Positions 12,717 through 24,900 of a DNA stretch of 64,000 nucleotides are shown one piece after another. Origin of the DNA: Trichuris trichiura (taxonomy: Eukaryota; Nematoda; Enoplea; Trichinellida; Trichuridae); NCBI GenBank assembly GCA_037903355.1, contig JBAJFE010000011.1, positions 1,435,001-1,499,000 on the forward strand, written 5' to 3'. The first letter of the stretch is position 1. Every line of letters begins with the position of its first letter. A model generated the notes under the pieces. It was not told the DNA's origin. It searched no databases and worked only from the letters and a program-made list of their open reading frames with translations. Made by a program: the position numbers and the translations under genes.

Positions 12717-15700
12717 ATGAAGCAGACCAGCGATTACATGGATGTGGTGCAGCCAATTAACGTTTTTCAAGAAAGCATAATCGATGCACTTCAGCAAGTT
12801 GCTTCAACAGTAGTGGGACAACGCAATTTCAACAGAGAGCATTGTTTTCGTTGTTTCAAAGTTTTTCTATCGCGACGAGCCGCTAAGGCTGCGAACCAAA
12901 GGAAAAATTATACAGTCGAAGTTCAACAACTGCTCGCCAAACGGAAAAGTCTTGAAAATAATGATTTGCGCAAAGAAGAAAAAGTTCGTTTGGCAGACCA
13001 ATTAATTGGTACTTTTTAAGACCAATGTGCTTACGTTGTTATATCGATTGTTCTTCCTTTCATTAGACCAACTTCGGCCTTTCAAGGAAGGCAACGAAGA
13101 GCTAGTCAAAATTCTCTTTTTTCTTCTTTTGCTCGAAAGCGAACCGCAGTCATTCCCAACGAACACAAATGCAGTCTACGGTTTTCAACACTGCTTAAAT
13201 ACCCGTTCAACGGCAACTGAGGTTATCTCTCAGTTTATGCAAATTTTCCAAAAAAATATAATTACCTTCACTTTAACAGCTCGTCGAACACTACAGCTTC
13301 AACGCGTATCTACATAAAGAGGATGTGATTGACATGAATTTGCATAACGAAGAACCTCTATGCTTGCTGTCGACTAACGCTCAACGCCATATGCGGCACG
13401 CATTGTCACTATGCCGATGGCGGACAAAAACAAAAAAGAAGAAAGTTTTGGACTGCTACAACCTTAACCTTACTGCTGGCATGTTAAACAACCTATACCT
13501 TAACGCATCATGCCAAGCCTATTTGAATAATAAGGCGCCATTTCCAAGGTCGACAGTGTACATGTCCTTTAGCCAGCTAAAGGAGTTCGTACGTCCTCTA
13601 TTCAGTGGAATCTCGTCTGACATGTTTGTCTACAATGAAGTATACGGCAAAGCGTCTTATTGCTTTTAAGCGCACGATCCGCATCATAGGCAGAGGACAC
13701 GTTCATAATGGATTTAGAGGTCAGCCTGGATGGAATTATGCTGGACGCCTTCGAGTCAAGCTTGCGTACTTTTCTGAAAGGTGCTACCAAGTAAGTCGCG
13801 AACTTTCGTTCCCGATGCAGTGTGCAAATGATTGCTAATTTAGTTCGCGACATATACGGCAATTCACCTGCGAACAAAAGGTAGCCTTAGGTCGTACGAT
13901 GGAGATGTTTCGTTCAGCACTATTGGAAGCGTATTGCGAACTTGTGAAAACAACATTGGCAATTATTGACCAGGCAAATTCCATCGTATCGCTGCTAATA
14001 AACCTAGAGCCGTCTGTTCGTTGGTTGAAGTTGGTGCCTACTTTCACGATGATATTCGTTGACCAATAGTTTAGCTTTTTCGGTACCATTGTCACCGAAC
14101 TCCGTCGTCACCTTCGAAAAACTGACGGAAAAGTCAATGTCAGTCGAAATTCAAACCAGCTGAAGCTCAGTTAAATTTTTTCACTTCAGGTCTGTTGGCT
14201 ATGGAATGTCCTGTACAACAGTTCGTATATATGCAATAATACCGACAGCTTCCTCTCCAACAGCGTATTCTACTGTATCTGCTACGCGTTGACGCCTTTC
14301 CTCACGTAGATAACACGTCTGAACACGATAGTTTGACAATACCTTTTTCAGAACTTTAGAGATAGCGTTAAATGAGTACAAGTGGTACGATCCTTATCAA
14401 GAATTCCGATGGATTCAGTGCGCTTACCTCACAGGAAGCGGTAAGAAAACTTTTTCCTTTCGAGCAATTTTTTTTTGAAAATTATAAGACCAATAACGAA
14501 TGCCCAACGCTTGTTAGGCAAGAATGACGCTGAGGAAACGTTGGAAGACCTATGCTATCTACCTCCCGAAGATATGCCTCCATTTATTGGATCGCGGGTA
14601 GCAACAGCGATGAGTTGCTTGAGATATTGCTTTGTACTGGACAAGTGTACCAACTGTTCTCAGGTATTGTTCAAACATTAATACAAACAACTAATTTACG
14701 AAACCGTTATAAAAGATGATCAATTTCAAATTTGCCTGGGAACCAAAGCGACTGTCCAAAGAAGAGTACGGCTTTGCAAAGTTGATTGGCCAGCGGGAAA
14801 TCGAAGTGATGATTCCTATAAGCTCATCCGTTGCGGAAGAGCTGGAGAAGTTTTTTGACGCGAACTTCTCCAAAGAAAAGTAAAATATCGCGCTATACAG
14901 ACGCGCGGTCAATCAAAGCATGTTGCCTGCAGATTCCAACTAGTCCATTCAAGTCTATGGCAATATTACGTAAAGAACTTGGACGTACTAAGCGTACTCA
15001 GCGATTGTGATCGAATATTCCTCGGCCGAGATAAAGCGTCCACAATTTGGCCAATATTTGAAGAAAGCCTTTTTCCACTGATTGCTGACCGGTTGGAGCC
15101 GGCAAAAATTATCAACCATCCGCGCATGATATACGCAACTCGCCAAATCTGCCAAAAGTGCCGTCGGCTGAAAACGAGCTTCACGTTGGGCAATTCTACT
15201 TCTAAGTTGGATCTTCAAAGCGATCGGTTGTTCAGTTGGATACAACCGTGCGTCGAGTTGTCGTGGGCCCTCAGTCTGATCATTCCGGAAAGATCTGTCA
15301 AAGTTTACGAGGAAATTTGGCGGATACTTTGTTACGCCAACTTTTCCGTTTGGTACGCTAAGACCACGTGCAGTGATCTCCTAAGAAATCAGCACGGCAA
15401 CGTGAAGTAGGCTTTGACGTTTATGCTAAAAAATGCGCAAGCGTTTCTAAACGTTTTCCAGGTGCTGCGTCGATTTCCATAACGTTCACAAGTTCGCCAA
15501 CGATTTGAATTCCTTCATTGCGGAAGAAATCACCATCGCCTGCGCCAAATTCGCCGAAGATATCAAAGCGGTCGAATCGGTCGATTGGCTGCGACGTACG
15601 CATACTGGTTTTTTAAGCGCAATTCAATTTCGATGCTTGTTCAACTCACCCAGTATTCATTTGTGTTTTATGGATATTTTTAAATCCACCATTGCTTGTT

Positions 15701-16127
15701 GCGAGTCAATACGTTGCGGTGACCTTCAAGCCACGGCCGAATATTCATGTTCAACTATACAACGAGCTTGCGAACTATGTACTAGTAAGTACAATAACAA
15801 TAGCCACATTTTTTGTCCAAGGTACAACGTCGCTTAGATTTGAAGTTACAAAAGGAAGAAGAGCTGCGAAATAGTACGGACAGTTTGTTGGCCAGACTTG
15901 ACATCAGCAGATTCCTTGCCAGCCAAATGCTCAAGTAAGTAAGACCATGTCGTGCGTGTACCAAGCGGCAAAGAGTAGACGAGAAAGCATTTTGAATTCA
16001 TACTAGAATTTTTCTATTCACTGTTGACGAGAATTTGCTCAACGCGATCGCATTATTGGCAGATCGTTATTCCAAGACATTGTGTCAGCAGATTACCATG
16101 CAAGATATCAGTTGGCTAACAAAGTAA
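12717..16127 (+). CDS. Gamma-tubulin complex component (GCP/Spc97-Spc98 family)
   Basis: Structural subunit of the gamma-tubulin ring complex that nucleates microtubules. Fourteen exons close in phase to 858 residues: 12717-13008, 13067-13221, 13280-13639, 13690-13790, 13844-14033, 14190-14305, 14352-14440, 14518-14663, 14716-14879, 14933-15406, 15462-15638, 15706-15784, 15822-15934, 16007-16127. Family signatures include LNEYKWYDPYQEF (GRIP1: short helix, then DPY-EF), VLSDCDRIFLGRD (the LxxLxxFLLxGxGD turn at the GRIP1/GRIP2 border), ELSWALSLIIPERSVKVYE (the 'VPWPL-II' strand-helix) and THTGFLSAIQFRC (the 'H-FL-I' helix). The sequence is highly divergent, so the subtype (GCP2-6) cannot be told. 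The ends of exons 5 and 11 and the short exons between 15706 and 15934 are the least certain. A downstream block at about 16305-16433 is open but lies past the stop. Confidence 0.82.
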
Positions 16128-17061
16128 AGCCACATCTGCTTGGGCAAAAACTGCCTTTTTTTTGAAACTCATTCATTTCGTCGAAATACCTTTGGGTGCC
16201 TACAATTCGCCATCACCCATTCGGTGCACTATGCTCCCTCTCTTCTACTGATCGTCCTAAGGGCAAGTACCTGAGATAAGTCGAGCAAACTCATCTGACC
16301 TACAGTAAGTGACGAACCGGAAGTGCCTAACAAAGTAAGCAACGATGAGAGAAGATCAGTACTCAAAAAGGACATTCCTCCAGAGAATAGTAGTGGCGCT
16401 GATGGTGATTGTTACGCAGCTCAGAAGTAAGAGAAATTCAAATTCAAAAAGGTTACCTGATAGCCTCCTATAAGCTTTCACTATACACGTTTTCTGTCAA
16501 GTCAGATGGACTAAACATCTAATGCTAAGTTTAACCGTCCGCGCTGTACTTAAAATTTGCATATTCAGTCGAACTGGGGGTAATCATTTTTTGAAGACAT
16601 TTCCTTGCCGCAAAAACTACTGTTTTTGCGGCAAGGAAATGTCTTCAAAAACCCGTAACAACAAAGAGAAAAGTATTTTTCGTTTCTGAAAACTTTAAGG
16701 TTAAGTTCTGTACAACATAGCAGTGCCCTGTAAAAACAGTTACAATAAACCCCTTAAAAAAGAGCTTTCAGTACCTGCTTTAAACAGCCGACAGAGGTGT
16801 CTTTCCTTCATATACCAAACATGAGGCTGGCTGCTTCGCTGCTGATGCTGAGGAATTTTTCCGCGCTTAAAATGAGCTGCAGGTGCGACGACCTTTCCTT
16901 CTTATTTTTCCCACTTATGGCAAAAAGTGTCGCCTGGAGTCCGCCGACCAAATGAACGTTGTGGCAATAGCGGCAGATCGTTTCCCGTCATTATTTACAT
17001 GCCTGAGCATCATCTCGAAAATTATCCGTGTGCCAAAAAGTAAAACATAACTTCAGAATTT
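16128..17061. other. 3' intergenic region between convergent genes
   Basis: This holds the 3' flanks of the GCP gene and of cofactor E, which point toward each other. A short open block at about 16305-16433 (ending AAQK) could be an alternative last exon of the GCP gene. The striking element is a perfect palindrome at 16588-16651, listed separately. Confidence 0.5.
16588..16651. repeat. Perfect 30-bp inverted repeat with a 4-nt loop
   Basis: Positions 16588-16617 are exactly reverse-complementary to 16622-16651, separated only by the four bases tact. The arm contains gacatttccttgccgc. As DNA it would form a cruciform, and as RNA from either strand a 30-bp hairpin. It sits between the 3' ends of two convergent genes. 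No other copy was seen in the window. Confidence 0.9.
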
Positions 17062-19528
17062 TTATCTTTGACTAGCGGTTTTCACAATAACAATGTCTTC
17101 GTTTTGGATGGAAAAGTAAGCTATATCCATCAAGTCGCAGTCCATTGGCACCACCACGTCCGGCTGAAAATGACCGAACATGGAAACGCCTTTGAAAATT
17201 AAGTTTTGCTAGTTCGTATAAAGCCGTAATCAACATTACGAAATATATTACTTAAAATGTTCAAGCGAGCTGGAAAAGACATACCCTGTTGACACTTTTG
17301 TAGAAAAGACATATAGCAATTGGATCGAGCTGGAACAGTCGACCAACCAAAAGTTTCAACTTCTCGACTGTCATACTTTCTGAAATCACCAATGAACATC
17401 AGCTTTAAACAAGCAGCTATGCAAAGTCGGCTACTTGGTATCCTTCTTTGCACAAAAGGTGTGCCATCGTCGCAAGTGAAACTCAGCGCTGAACAAACAA
17501 CTTTCACCATTTCAAATATGACCAAAATCTTTAACCGATACTTAGCAGCATGTCCGCGAGCAGATTAGATTTGTGTACCACTTCCGGTGGTGGACCGTGT
17601 ACTGAAATAGATCAATTTTAAAAATTTAATTAAACCATTTGCATGTCTTACTTTCAACAAGTTCGCGAAATCGAGGGTGCCGACGATGGAAGTCAACAAG
17701 CGTGATGCTTTTTCCTTCTTCTTCCTTTTGTAGACTGTGCCATTCGGCGGCGAAGTGTTGCAGATAATCTAACTCGGCGCCCCGTCGCTCTTCAGGGCTA
17801 ATCTTAAAGTCGAATCCCGAATATAGTTTGAAAAAGCGAAAAGCAAACCGTACTTCGACGCGATTGAGTACTTTCAGATTCCTAACTTTTGCAATTATGA
17901 ATTGCCTACATGTAGCCTCTTCCAAGGATGAACAAATAGGATTGCGTCGAACTATAAGGCGCTTCAGATTTGGCAGTTTGTTCAATTCGTCAAAACAAAC
18001 CCACTTAAAGCGACTATTCAGCAATGGGAAATTTGACAAAAACAAATTTTACGTCGTCCAATGCGTTGTCGGACAAATCCAATTCTTCCAACATTGGAAA
18101 GATGCGTTGCGAACCCACTTTGGGAATCGCTATTCCTGACAAACCGGATTGACCCAAGTACAAAGTTTCGAGGCTAAAAAAAAGCTTCAGAATGCTTGAA
18201 AAAGAGATTGATCAATTTTCACCATTCCAAAGCACCCAATGGTACAACCGTCTTTTTCCATTCAGGCAAAGGATTTGCCTCAAGGCTGAGCAAACGAAGA
18301 CGGGCGAAAGGGATATTATCACCAAGGTCGTCAATACGATTGTAACTGAGCCATAATCGTTCAACATTGGGAAATACATCTGCCAGAACTTGCACCTAAA
18401 ATTTTGATAAGAGCATACATCATTTGCATGAGGGAAAGCTCACCTCCTTCCAAGAGTATTCAGTTTGGCTGAGCGCCAAAGTGATAATATTTTTGAAGCA
18501 TACTGCATTTTCAAAAGCATCTACTGGCGACCTTAGTTTGTTTTTGCTAAATAGAAATAAAAGGTAGTACAACAAAACGCATATCCTGTTAATCAATGCC
18601 TGAGATTGAGAACTTTCAAGTTCGGCATTAAGCGAAGCATCAAGACTATCTCTTTCCAGTCGACGACGAGAGTATGGCTTAGATCCAAGTCGGTAATATT
18701 TACAAAGACGTCTTCCAAGTTTTTGTTGACGCCAGCATGACTTACCAAGGTATTATCAAGCGCGAGAGTACTAAGCCTCTTCACACTTCTGAAAACAGAA
18801 GCAATCGCAATGCGCGGGATTCAAAAGCAAATGCCTGAAAAGACGAACTCTTCAATGGTAGCATCTTTTCCAGAAGCGAAGATACGAATTGGTCCGACTG
18901 TCGTTCAGTTTGTCGTACTGTCGAGATTCAATGGCCTCAAAAAGGCTACACCCGTATTGAACACTTCCAGGTCTCATAAAAGATCCACTTCGTGGAGACC
19001 TGAACACAACAAGGGGGAAACTGGGATATTGTCATTTTAAAAAATGTACCATGTTTTGAAATACTGAACATTTTGATGGCTGCCGTCATGTTTTCCACGA
19101 TCGACCTCATCCCAGTCGATCCCTATCCATTTGCCTAAAATGCCGAGGTTTCTATATACGGGCTAACGTAAGCACATATAATGAAAGCATGCAGAAAATA
19201 ATTGTACGCACAACACGCGGAATGAGAGTAAAAGAAGTATGCAACAACATGAAAAGCATTTCTGCATTTTGCCACCCTTCGACTCCCGCTGCGTACAAAG
19301 GATTAAATTTCAAGTGATTTTGACTCTCTTTTTCGCATAATTGTAAAGTCGACAATGAAAGCAAAGGGCCATACCGTCAAGGGAACCAACGGCTCCGTGA
19401 TACTTCACCGTACCGCGCGCGTCCCAATACTTTACTCTGCAACCAAGCAAAACTGCCGGCATTTGTGGAGTACAATGAGAACTAAGGTTGGCCATAGCGG
19501 ATTTAAGCATCAACACAGCGGATAGCAT
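17062..19528 (-). CDS. TBCE: Tubulin-folding cofactor E (tubulin-specific chaperone E)
   Basis: Cytosolic chaperone that binds alpha-tubulin and, with cofactors C and D, assembles the tubulin dimer. Thirteen exons: 19528-19375, 19134-19050, 18999-18845, 18778-18600, 18546-18444, 18395-18223, 18173-18044, 18003-17854, 17802-17652, 17601-17579, 17540-17435, 17379-17285, 17163-17062. Domains in order: CAP-Gly (GIDWDEVDRGKHDGSHQNVQ, with GKHDG), leucine-rich repeats (ITDLDLSH, VLNLSKNKL, LEELDLSDNAL, LIVRRNP), the TBCE signature EISPEERRGAELDY, and a ubiquitin-like domain (MTVEKLKLLVGRLF to AYFSIQNEDIVIVK). Two oddities: exon 3 needs one base skipped near 18893-18912, and intron 18547-18599 has GC-AG ends. 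With the base skipped the model is 534 residues, close to the family norm. The first Met is uncertain (19528 or 19495). Exon 10 is only 23 nt and is bounded by a possible 38-nt intron. Confidence 0.88.
18547..18599 (-). other. GC-AG intron in TBCE
   Basis: The exon ends AATCTCAG and the intron begins GCATTG, ending TTTAG. Splicing here gives VLNLSKNKLRSP, a textbook LRR consensus, in frame on both sides. No GT donor nearby gives an open frame. Confidence 0.75.
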
Positions 19529-19942
19529 TTTGCATATTCACACCGTTCGACCGCAATTTCTTGAAGGGGTACGGTAATGCGCAGGTTTTCTTTTGTTGCC
19601 GTTCGAGAGCATGCGATCCAGAATTGCTAAAAGCTCGAAATGAAATGCTCCTTGAAAAAAAAAATTTCCCGGCAGTACTTCGCTTTATTTGTGGGCATAA
19701 GCGAACGGGTGACAAAAACTGCTAAATGCCTGTTTTGTATTAGCAAAGGAAGTGGCGGAAAAGTTTTCTTCAGTTAAGACTACTAAAAATCTTGCTGAAC
19801 TTCGTATAAAATCGTAGTCAGCTTGGTTAATCCAACACAACCTGAACATATGTTAGTTACAGTAGAGTGGCGCATTTGTTTTCCAAGTGTTAACTCGTCG
19901 TCGGTTCGTTGAAGCTCCATCGGTTGAATCTATTGTCTTGGG
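19529..19942. promoter_or_regulatory. Shared divergent promoter region of TBCE and FBXO7
   Basis: The predicted starts of the two genes are 414 bp apart and point away from each other, so this interval must hold both promoters and 5' UTRs. No TATA box or other clear element was recognised. Confidence 0.5.
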
Positions 19943-21831
19943 ATGATTCTGCTGGTCAAGTTCAAAGGGCGTTGCGAGCAAGTGCATGTTGAGCCTACGA
20001 TTACATTGAGGAATTTGGAAGAAGTGAGCAAGAAGCTCTTCAAAGTTGAAAGGTTGGCTGACTATTTTAAATTGATTCAAACTACGTATGTTTTTGTGTT
20101 TTCTAGGGAGTCATTGTATTTGTCTTTGAACAAGCAGGACCCCGTAGGGGCGGCTAATGCTACGCTAATGGAACTTGGTTTGGTTGAAAAAGATTGCCTT
20201 CATTTAATAGGTTACAGCGCGGAACGAAGCGACGCCTCGTCTAGCGAAGTGCCAGGAACAAAACCTAAAGTTGTGCAACTGCCTAGTTTGCGTCCCATAG
20301 ACGTATTGGAGGAAACGTTCGCCAAAGCTTTCAGAGACGGTATGCCGAATTGCACCTTGCAAAATGAAATGGAGGTTCTTTCTACGTTGGTGTACGTCGC
20401 TTTTATTGCTCAACGTTTTCGGGTAAGTTACCACTGTGCCTATACGTTTTCCGCCAATCAGTAGTACAGAATCCGGATGATAGCGTTGGCATCCCGTCAG
20501 ACTGGAGGGATCTCTCGTCCGCAAAGTTTTTTAAATTCATTCTAAAACACCCTGTGACCGGCAAGATGTTCAAGATCACTTGCACATCCAATATTGCCCC
20601 GAAAGTGAATGCTACGGCTTTTGTTCAAGCTGAAGACTTATGGGATCCGAGCGCACAAGTCCATTCCGTTTCTATTCCATTAGGTGAAGTTCCGCGCGAA
20701 GTCCAAAGTAGGTTTGCTGGGTGCCCATCGATTCTAAAAGCTCTGACGTCTTTTCATTTAGGAGGAGTAATGTCTGAATCAATAAAAGTCTTTCTTTGCA
20801 AAGTTTACAATAGTTTGGTCAAAAAGGTTTACGGTGCGCACGAACCACGTAATAGGCCATAATTACCTCAGCATGTCATAAAGAGTTACTTTTTCAGCTT
20901 ACTTAGCACAGTTGCCTCAGTTTCCAGTATTGGTTATTTCGAAGTATCTTTCGGTGAAAGACTTTTCCAATCTAACTAGGACTTGCAAAGAGCTGCATCG
21001 CCATTGGGATGACGGCTTGTTCTGGAAGCAGATGTTTTCACGAGACTTTAAAGGTATTGGTCTCATTTGACGCTTGTTTCATCCATTTGCATATCCTACT
21101 TTGCCTTGGCTCCTACGTGGCTACGCTTCTTGTTAATCTATGGTTACGTTTAATATTTCCATTGTTTACCGATGGCAGCCGCCTGTATTCATCAGAAATC
21201 ACGTTTTTTGACAAGCTTATGGTTTTTCAAAGAAACATCTTGCTACTGCAACATGTTTTCAGACGTTCACATAGACGAGCAAGAAGTCGTAAACTGGAGA
21301 GAGAAATACAAAAGCTGGTATCTGCAGAATCGTCCGTTGCGATCTCTGGAGGGTATCGTTTGAAAATTCAAACTAATCCCAACATCATCACCACCAAGAA
21401 TTCATATTTCAGGTCGAATAATTGAGGCCCGTCGTAACATAACTGGAATGCCATCAGCAACGAACACAGTCAGAGGTAGATGAAAATTTTGAAATTCTTT
21501 TTCTTTCAACATTTTAGTTATAGTTCCTCCGGATGAATTTCCAGGAATCGGTGGACCGAGTGATTTGCATCCTATCTTAGACGGTAATGTTTTGTCAAAT
21601 TCTTTTGTATTTTGGAACAAAATGTCCTTTGTAGTTCCATATAGGCTGCCCGATATATTTCCGAGTCCAAGAGCGGGACCAACATTCCCTTCCATGAGGG
21701 GTCGTGTGCCTGGGGGCCCTCGTTACGACCCGCCATTTCCTATCGACCCGGAAGGTAGAATTCGCTTGCAACCGCCAGGCAGAAGACATCCGCGTCCAGA
21801 TCCAGATTCATATTTCCCTCCTTTTTTGTGA
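19943..21831 (+). CDS. FBXO7: F-box only protein 7 (FBXO7)-like
   Basis: F-box subunit of an SCF ubiquitin ligase, also related to the proteasome regulator PI31. Eight exons close to 458 residues: 19943-20052, 20107-20422, 20470-20848, 20898-21053, 21263-21352, 21413-21475, 21518-21583, 21635-21831. An N-terminal ubiquitin-like domain (1-72) precedes an FBXO7/PI31 FP domain (about 100-265; GIPSDWRDLSSAKFFKFIL, VYNSLVKKVYG). The F-box follows in exon 4 (LPQFPVLVISKYLSVKDFSN), then DDGLFWKQMFSRDFKD and WREKYKSWYLQN. The Pro/Arg-rich C-terminus has the PI31-like motifs FPGIGGPSDLHP and PGGPRYDPPFPI. This order is diagnostic of FBXO7. Intron 1 (54 nt) has no in-frame stop, so retention would add 18 residues. 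The exon 8 acceptor was chosen at 21634 because the nearer AG at 21644 breaks the frame. Confidence 0.93.
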
Positions 21832-21923
21832 AACCATACTTTAATCACGCACAGGCTTTTAATTCACTTTTACGTTAACGATTTTTCTCACCACTACCTA
21901 ACGAGTGAAATATTCAACGGAGC

Positions 21924-24900
21924 TCACTTGACCTTATTATTCCTCCTTAAGAATGCTTGGCGTATAGTTTTCATGTGATTGGATGTGAAGTAGGACATAA
22001 AACGCGGTAACACCAATGAGCTCAGTGACCCCTGCAAGAACAGTATATTATAAGCACTGTCGTGCTACTACGAAATTACTAGAATTGAATGCGCTAGTAT
22101 TCCATTGGTGTAGCTTGTCACTCCGATGGTGTTTACAGCTGATTTGGCGTAACTTCCCGGCAATGGGATGAAGAAGCTTGGCTTTCGAATCTTCGACATT
22201 TTTGAAACCACGTAAAAAGGACTAACGCACTGAAAGAAAAAGCCTTCCTAAGCTACGGGACAAAAATAATGCAATTCTTTGCCTGGATTAGGATTCCCGA
22301 ATCACCATATTCCCGAACCAAGCCCAAAGTAAAGCTTTTAACAAACGCCTGCAACTGCTTTCATGTATCGTTGAATGCTCGTAATAGAGTTGTACCTTTG
22401 AGGCGCTGTAAGCGGTCAGGAAAGCGGTAGGGAACGAAGCAAGCGACGATGAGATGTTGACAATTGCTCCGCGCTTCTTCGGAAGCATTTGATTAATCGC
22501 CATATGAGTTAGCTAAAATGAAAAGAAACGCAATATCGTCGATAGTGTCCTAAGTTAAAATGGCGTCAGTTCTTCCGTCGCAAACCAAAAGAAATATCCG
22601 CCTTTTATTTCATCGCAGTCAGAACACCCGACCGCTTCAGAGTTCTTACGAAACATTATAAGGTGATCCTTTTATCTAAGAATAAAATGAAACCAATGAA
22701 AGGAACAAGTTTTTAAAAATTACGAAGCTAACTTATATATTCCACAAATTCTTCCGTTCACTTGATAAAAGAGTCTGACGTCAGTTAAACTGTTAAGCGA
22801 AAAGTTTAATACGAACGAAGGAGCTCGTACGCATGTAAGACGTAATAGCGGAAAAAATTTGCTCGACGAATAAATCGTCAATCGAAAAATGTACGAGGAC
22901 GCAATTATAATTTCTCAAAGCCATCTAATCAAGTTGATTTTCCCTACAAATTTCAAAATTCAAAGACTCTACTACTTCATTAATAAATACAGTTTCCATG
23001 TAAAGTATAAGCCTTTATCGTTTCGGTATAATCCCATTATTTTAATCAACAGAGCATTTGTCTCCAAAGCTTTCGGTAGCGAACAGGCAGGGACAATGGT
23101 CCCTCAAGCTCCGGAGACAAAATCATTGTTGATTAATAATAACGGGGCCATACTTCATGTAGAGTAAAAAACTTTATTAAGGAATAGTCCCGTTGCGGAA
23201 AAAACACTAAATTTACATAATCGGAGCTTTCGGGTGACTCCTGCAGTTTCCCTCTCCTCTTCAAGGTTCTCCTTCATTATCCGCTGAAGACGGGACTATT
23301 CCGTAGTAAAGTTTTTTTACTCTACGTGAAATTGCCTTGTCCTGTACGAAAAAGCTGTTTTCAAAATGGGACCGTACTGTAATAATCAAATTCCATAACC
23401 TACATGAAGTACTATTGCCCCTTTAAGAAAAAACTAACAAAGAGCTGAGGAAATGAATAAGTCTAAGTTCTATATCCTTGTGGGAAGACCTTGTCGAGTG
23501 AGTCATACTCAAAGACTGCTAAGGAACGTGCTTAAGGTTCCCGCTTGGAATTCCTATCACCAAATAACATTTTTTGTTTATGCGGTTGCGTCCTTTGTCC
23601 GTCTAACGCTTTTGCCCTAAGTATGCAAAGCAAGTCGCTGACAAGATGTATAGAAAAACAAAAGCTAAAATGAACAGAGCAAGAAATACTGTTGGGAAAT
23701 TATTTTCGCGCGCCTACGCATGGAAAAGAGGAAAAAATAATTTGACAATTCCTGTTGGGCCAAGGCCAAATTCCTGCAAACTATTTGCCTCTAATTTTTA
23801 TCAATGTCATTTGCGGGAATCGCTACAGACATCTCAACTTGTCCAAGCAATTCATCGTAAGGTAAAAACACAGCCTAAAAAAGGTGAACAATTTTCGGCA
23901 AAAGTATAGGAAACACTAATTTTGGTAAACAGGCCGCGTAGGTTCCCCAATCTAATTTGAATACGAATACACGTATAAGACCTGCAGAAAAATATGAAGA
24001 CCTCTTAGGTGACGCCTGTTGCTTTAAAATCTTGTCTATGACCATTACATTCACGGTTTCTTCCTCTTTCAAATAGGAGACGTAGTCAATTGAAAAATGG
24101 AGTGAAACAGTTTTAGAGCAGCGCGGCAATTAAACCAGACGAACAGTGAACTTTTTGTCCAATTAAACCGGAAAAATAATAAAGTGGGCATTACAACAAG
24201 GTTCGCCAACAGGATATTCATTTCAGCTGCTATTGTAGCAGACTGCAATGGCTGAATGATTAAAGCCGATGGGGTCCCAAAATACAAAAAAGAACAAGTG
24301 AAACGCCTCCAGTGTAGTAAGTCGATAAGGGCGTTGACAACTCAAAGTTTTTCAACCGAAAAGTTCAAGCCAACACCATCGACTGGAAAAAAGTTAAAAA
24401 ATACTTGTGTGACCCAACGACAGCTGGCGGTTAGATATGACATCAATCATGTAGACTGTTATGGCGAGTCGAAATGCACTCGCAAATGCCAAAACAGCCC
24501 CGCAGCATACGTCTCACAAGAACCTACCAGTACAACATTATTTCATATTAGAAAAGATCGACAAAGTTGCTATACTGCCAGACGTGGTTGGTTGAATGCG
24601 TTGTTGTCGAAAAATTCAATGGTGCATTACGTCCCACTTATAATTAATAATTGGGAGGTGTCGAGTAGTAGCTAACGAAGCATGAACAGTGGGACATTAT
24701 TGCGCTACCGGATTCTAAATACTGTACTGAACACTTATCTAAAGGCTATGTCGGTTGAGCGGGAAAAATCCCGAAAAAGTGTACTGACAGATTTTTCAAC
24801 CTTTTTCTAGTAGCTGCAGGCGATCATAGCAAAACAAACGCGTGCAAGTCGCGCGCTAATTTACATCGTAACGGGTTTTAAAAGTTAACCTTGAAACAGA

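Noticed and set aside
14571..14664. Alternative frame in GCP exon 8 (contains LLEILLCTGQVYQLF), which resembles the GCP 'ILxTGK' helix
   Set aside because: It is attractive by motif, but it does not match the phase of the flanking exons, whereas the chosen frame does on both sides.
14988..15245. Minus-strand ORFs overlapping GCP exon 10
   Set aside because: The opposite strand carries the conserved GCP motifs; these frames are its complement.
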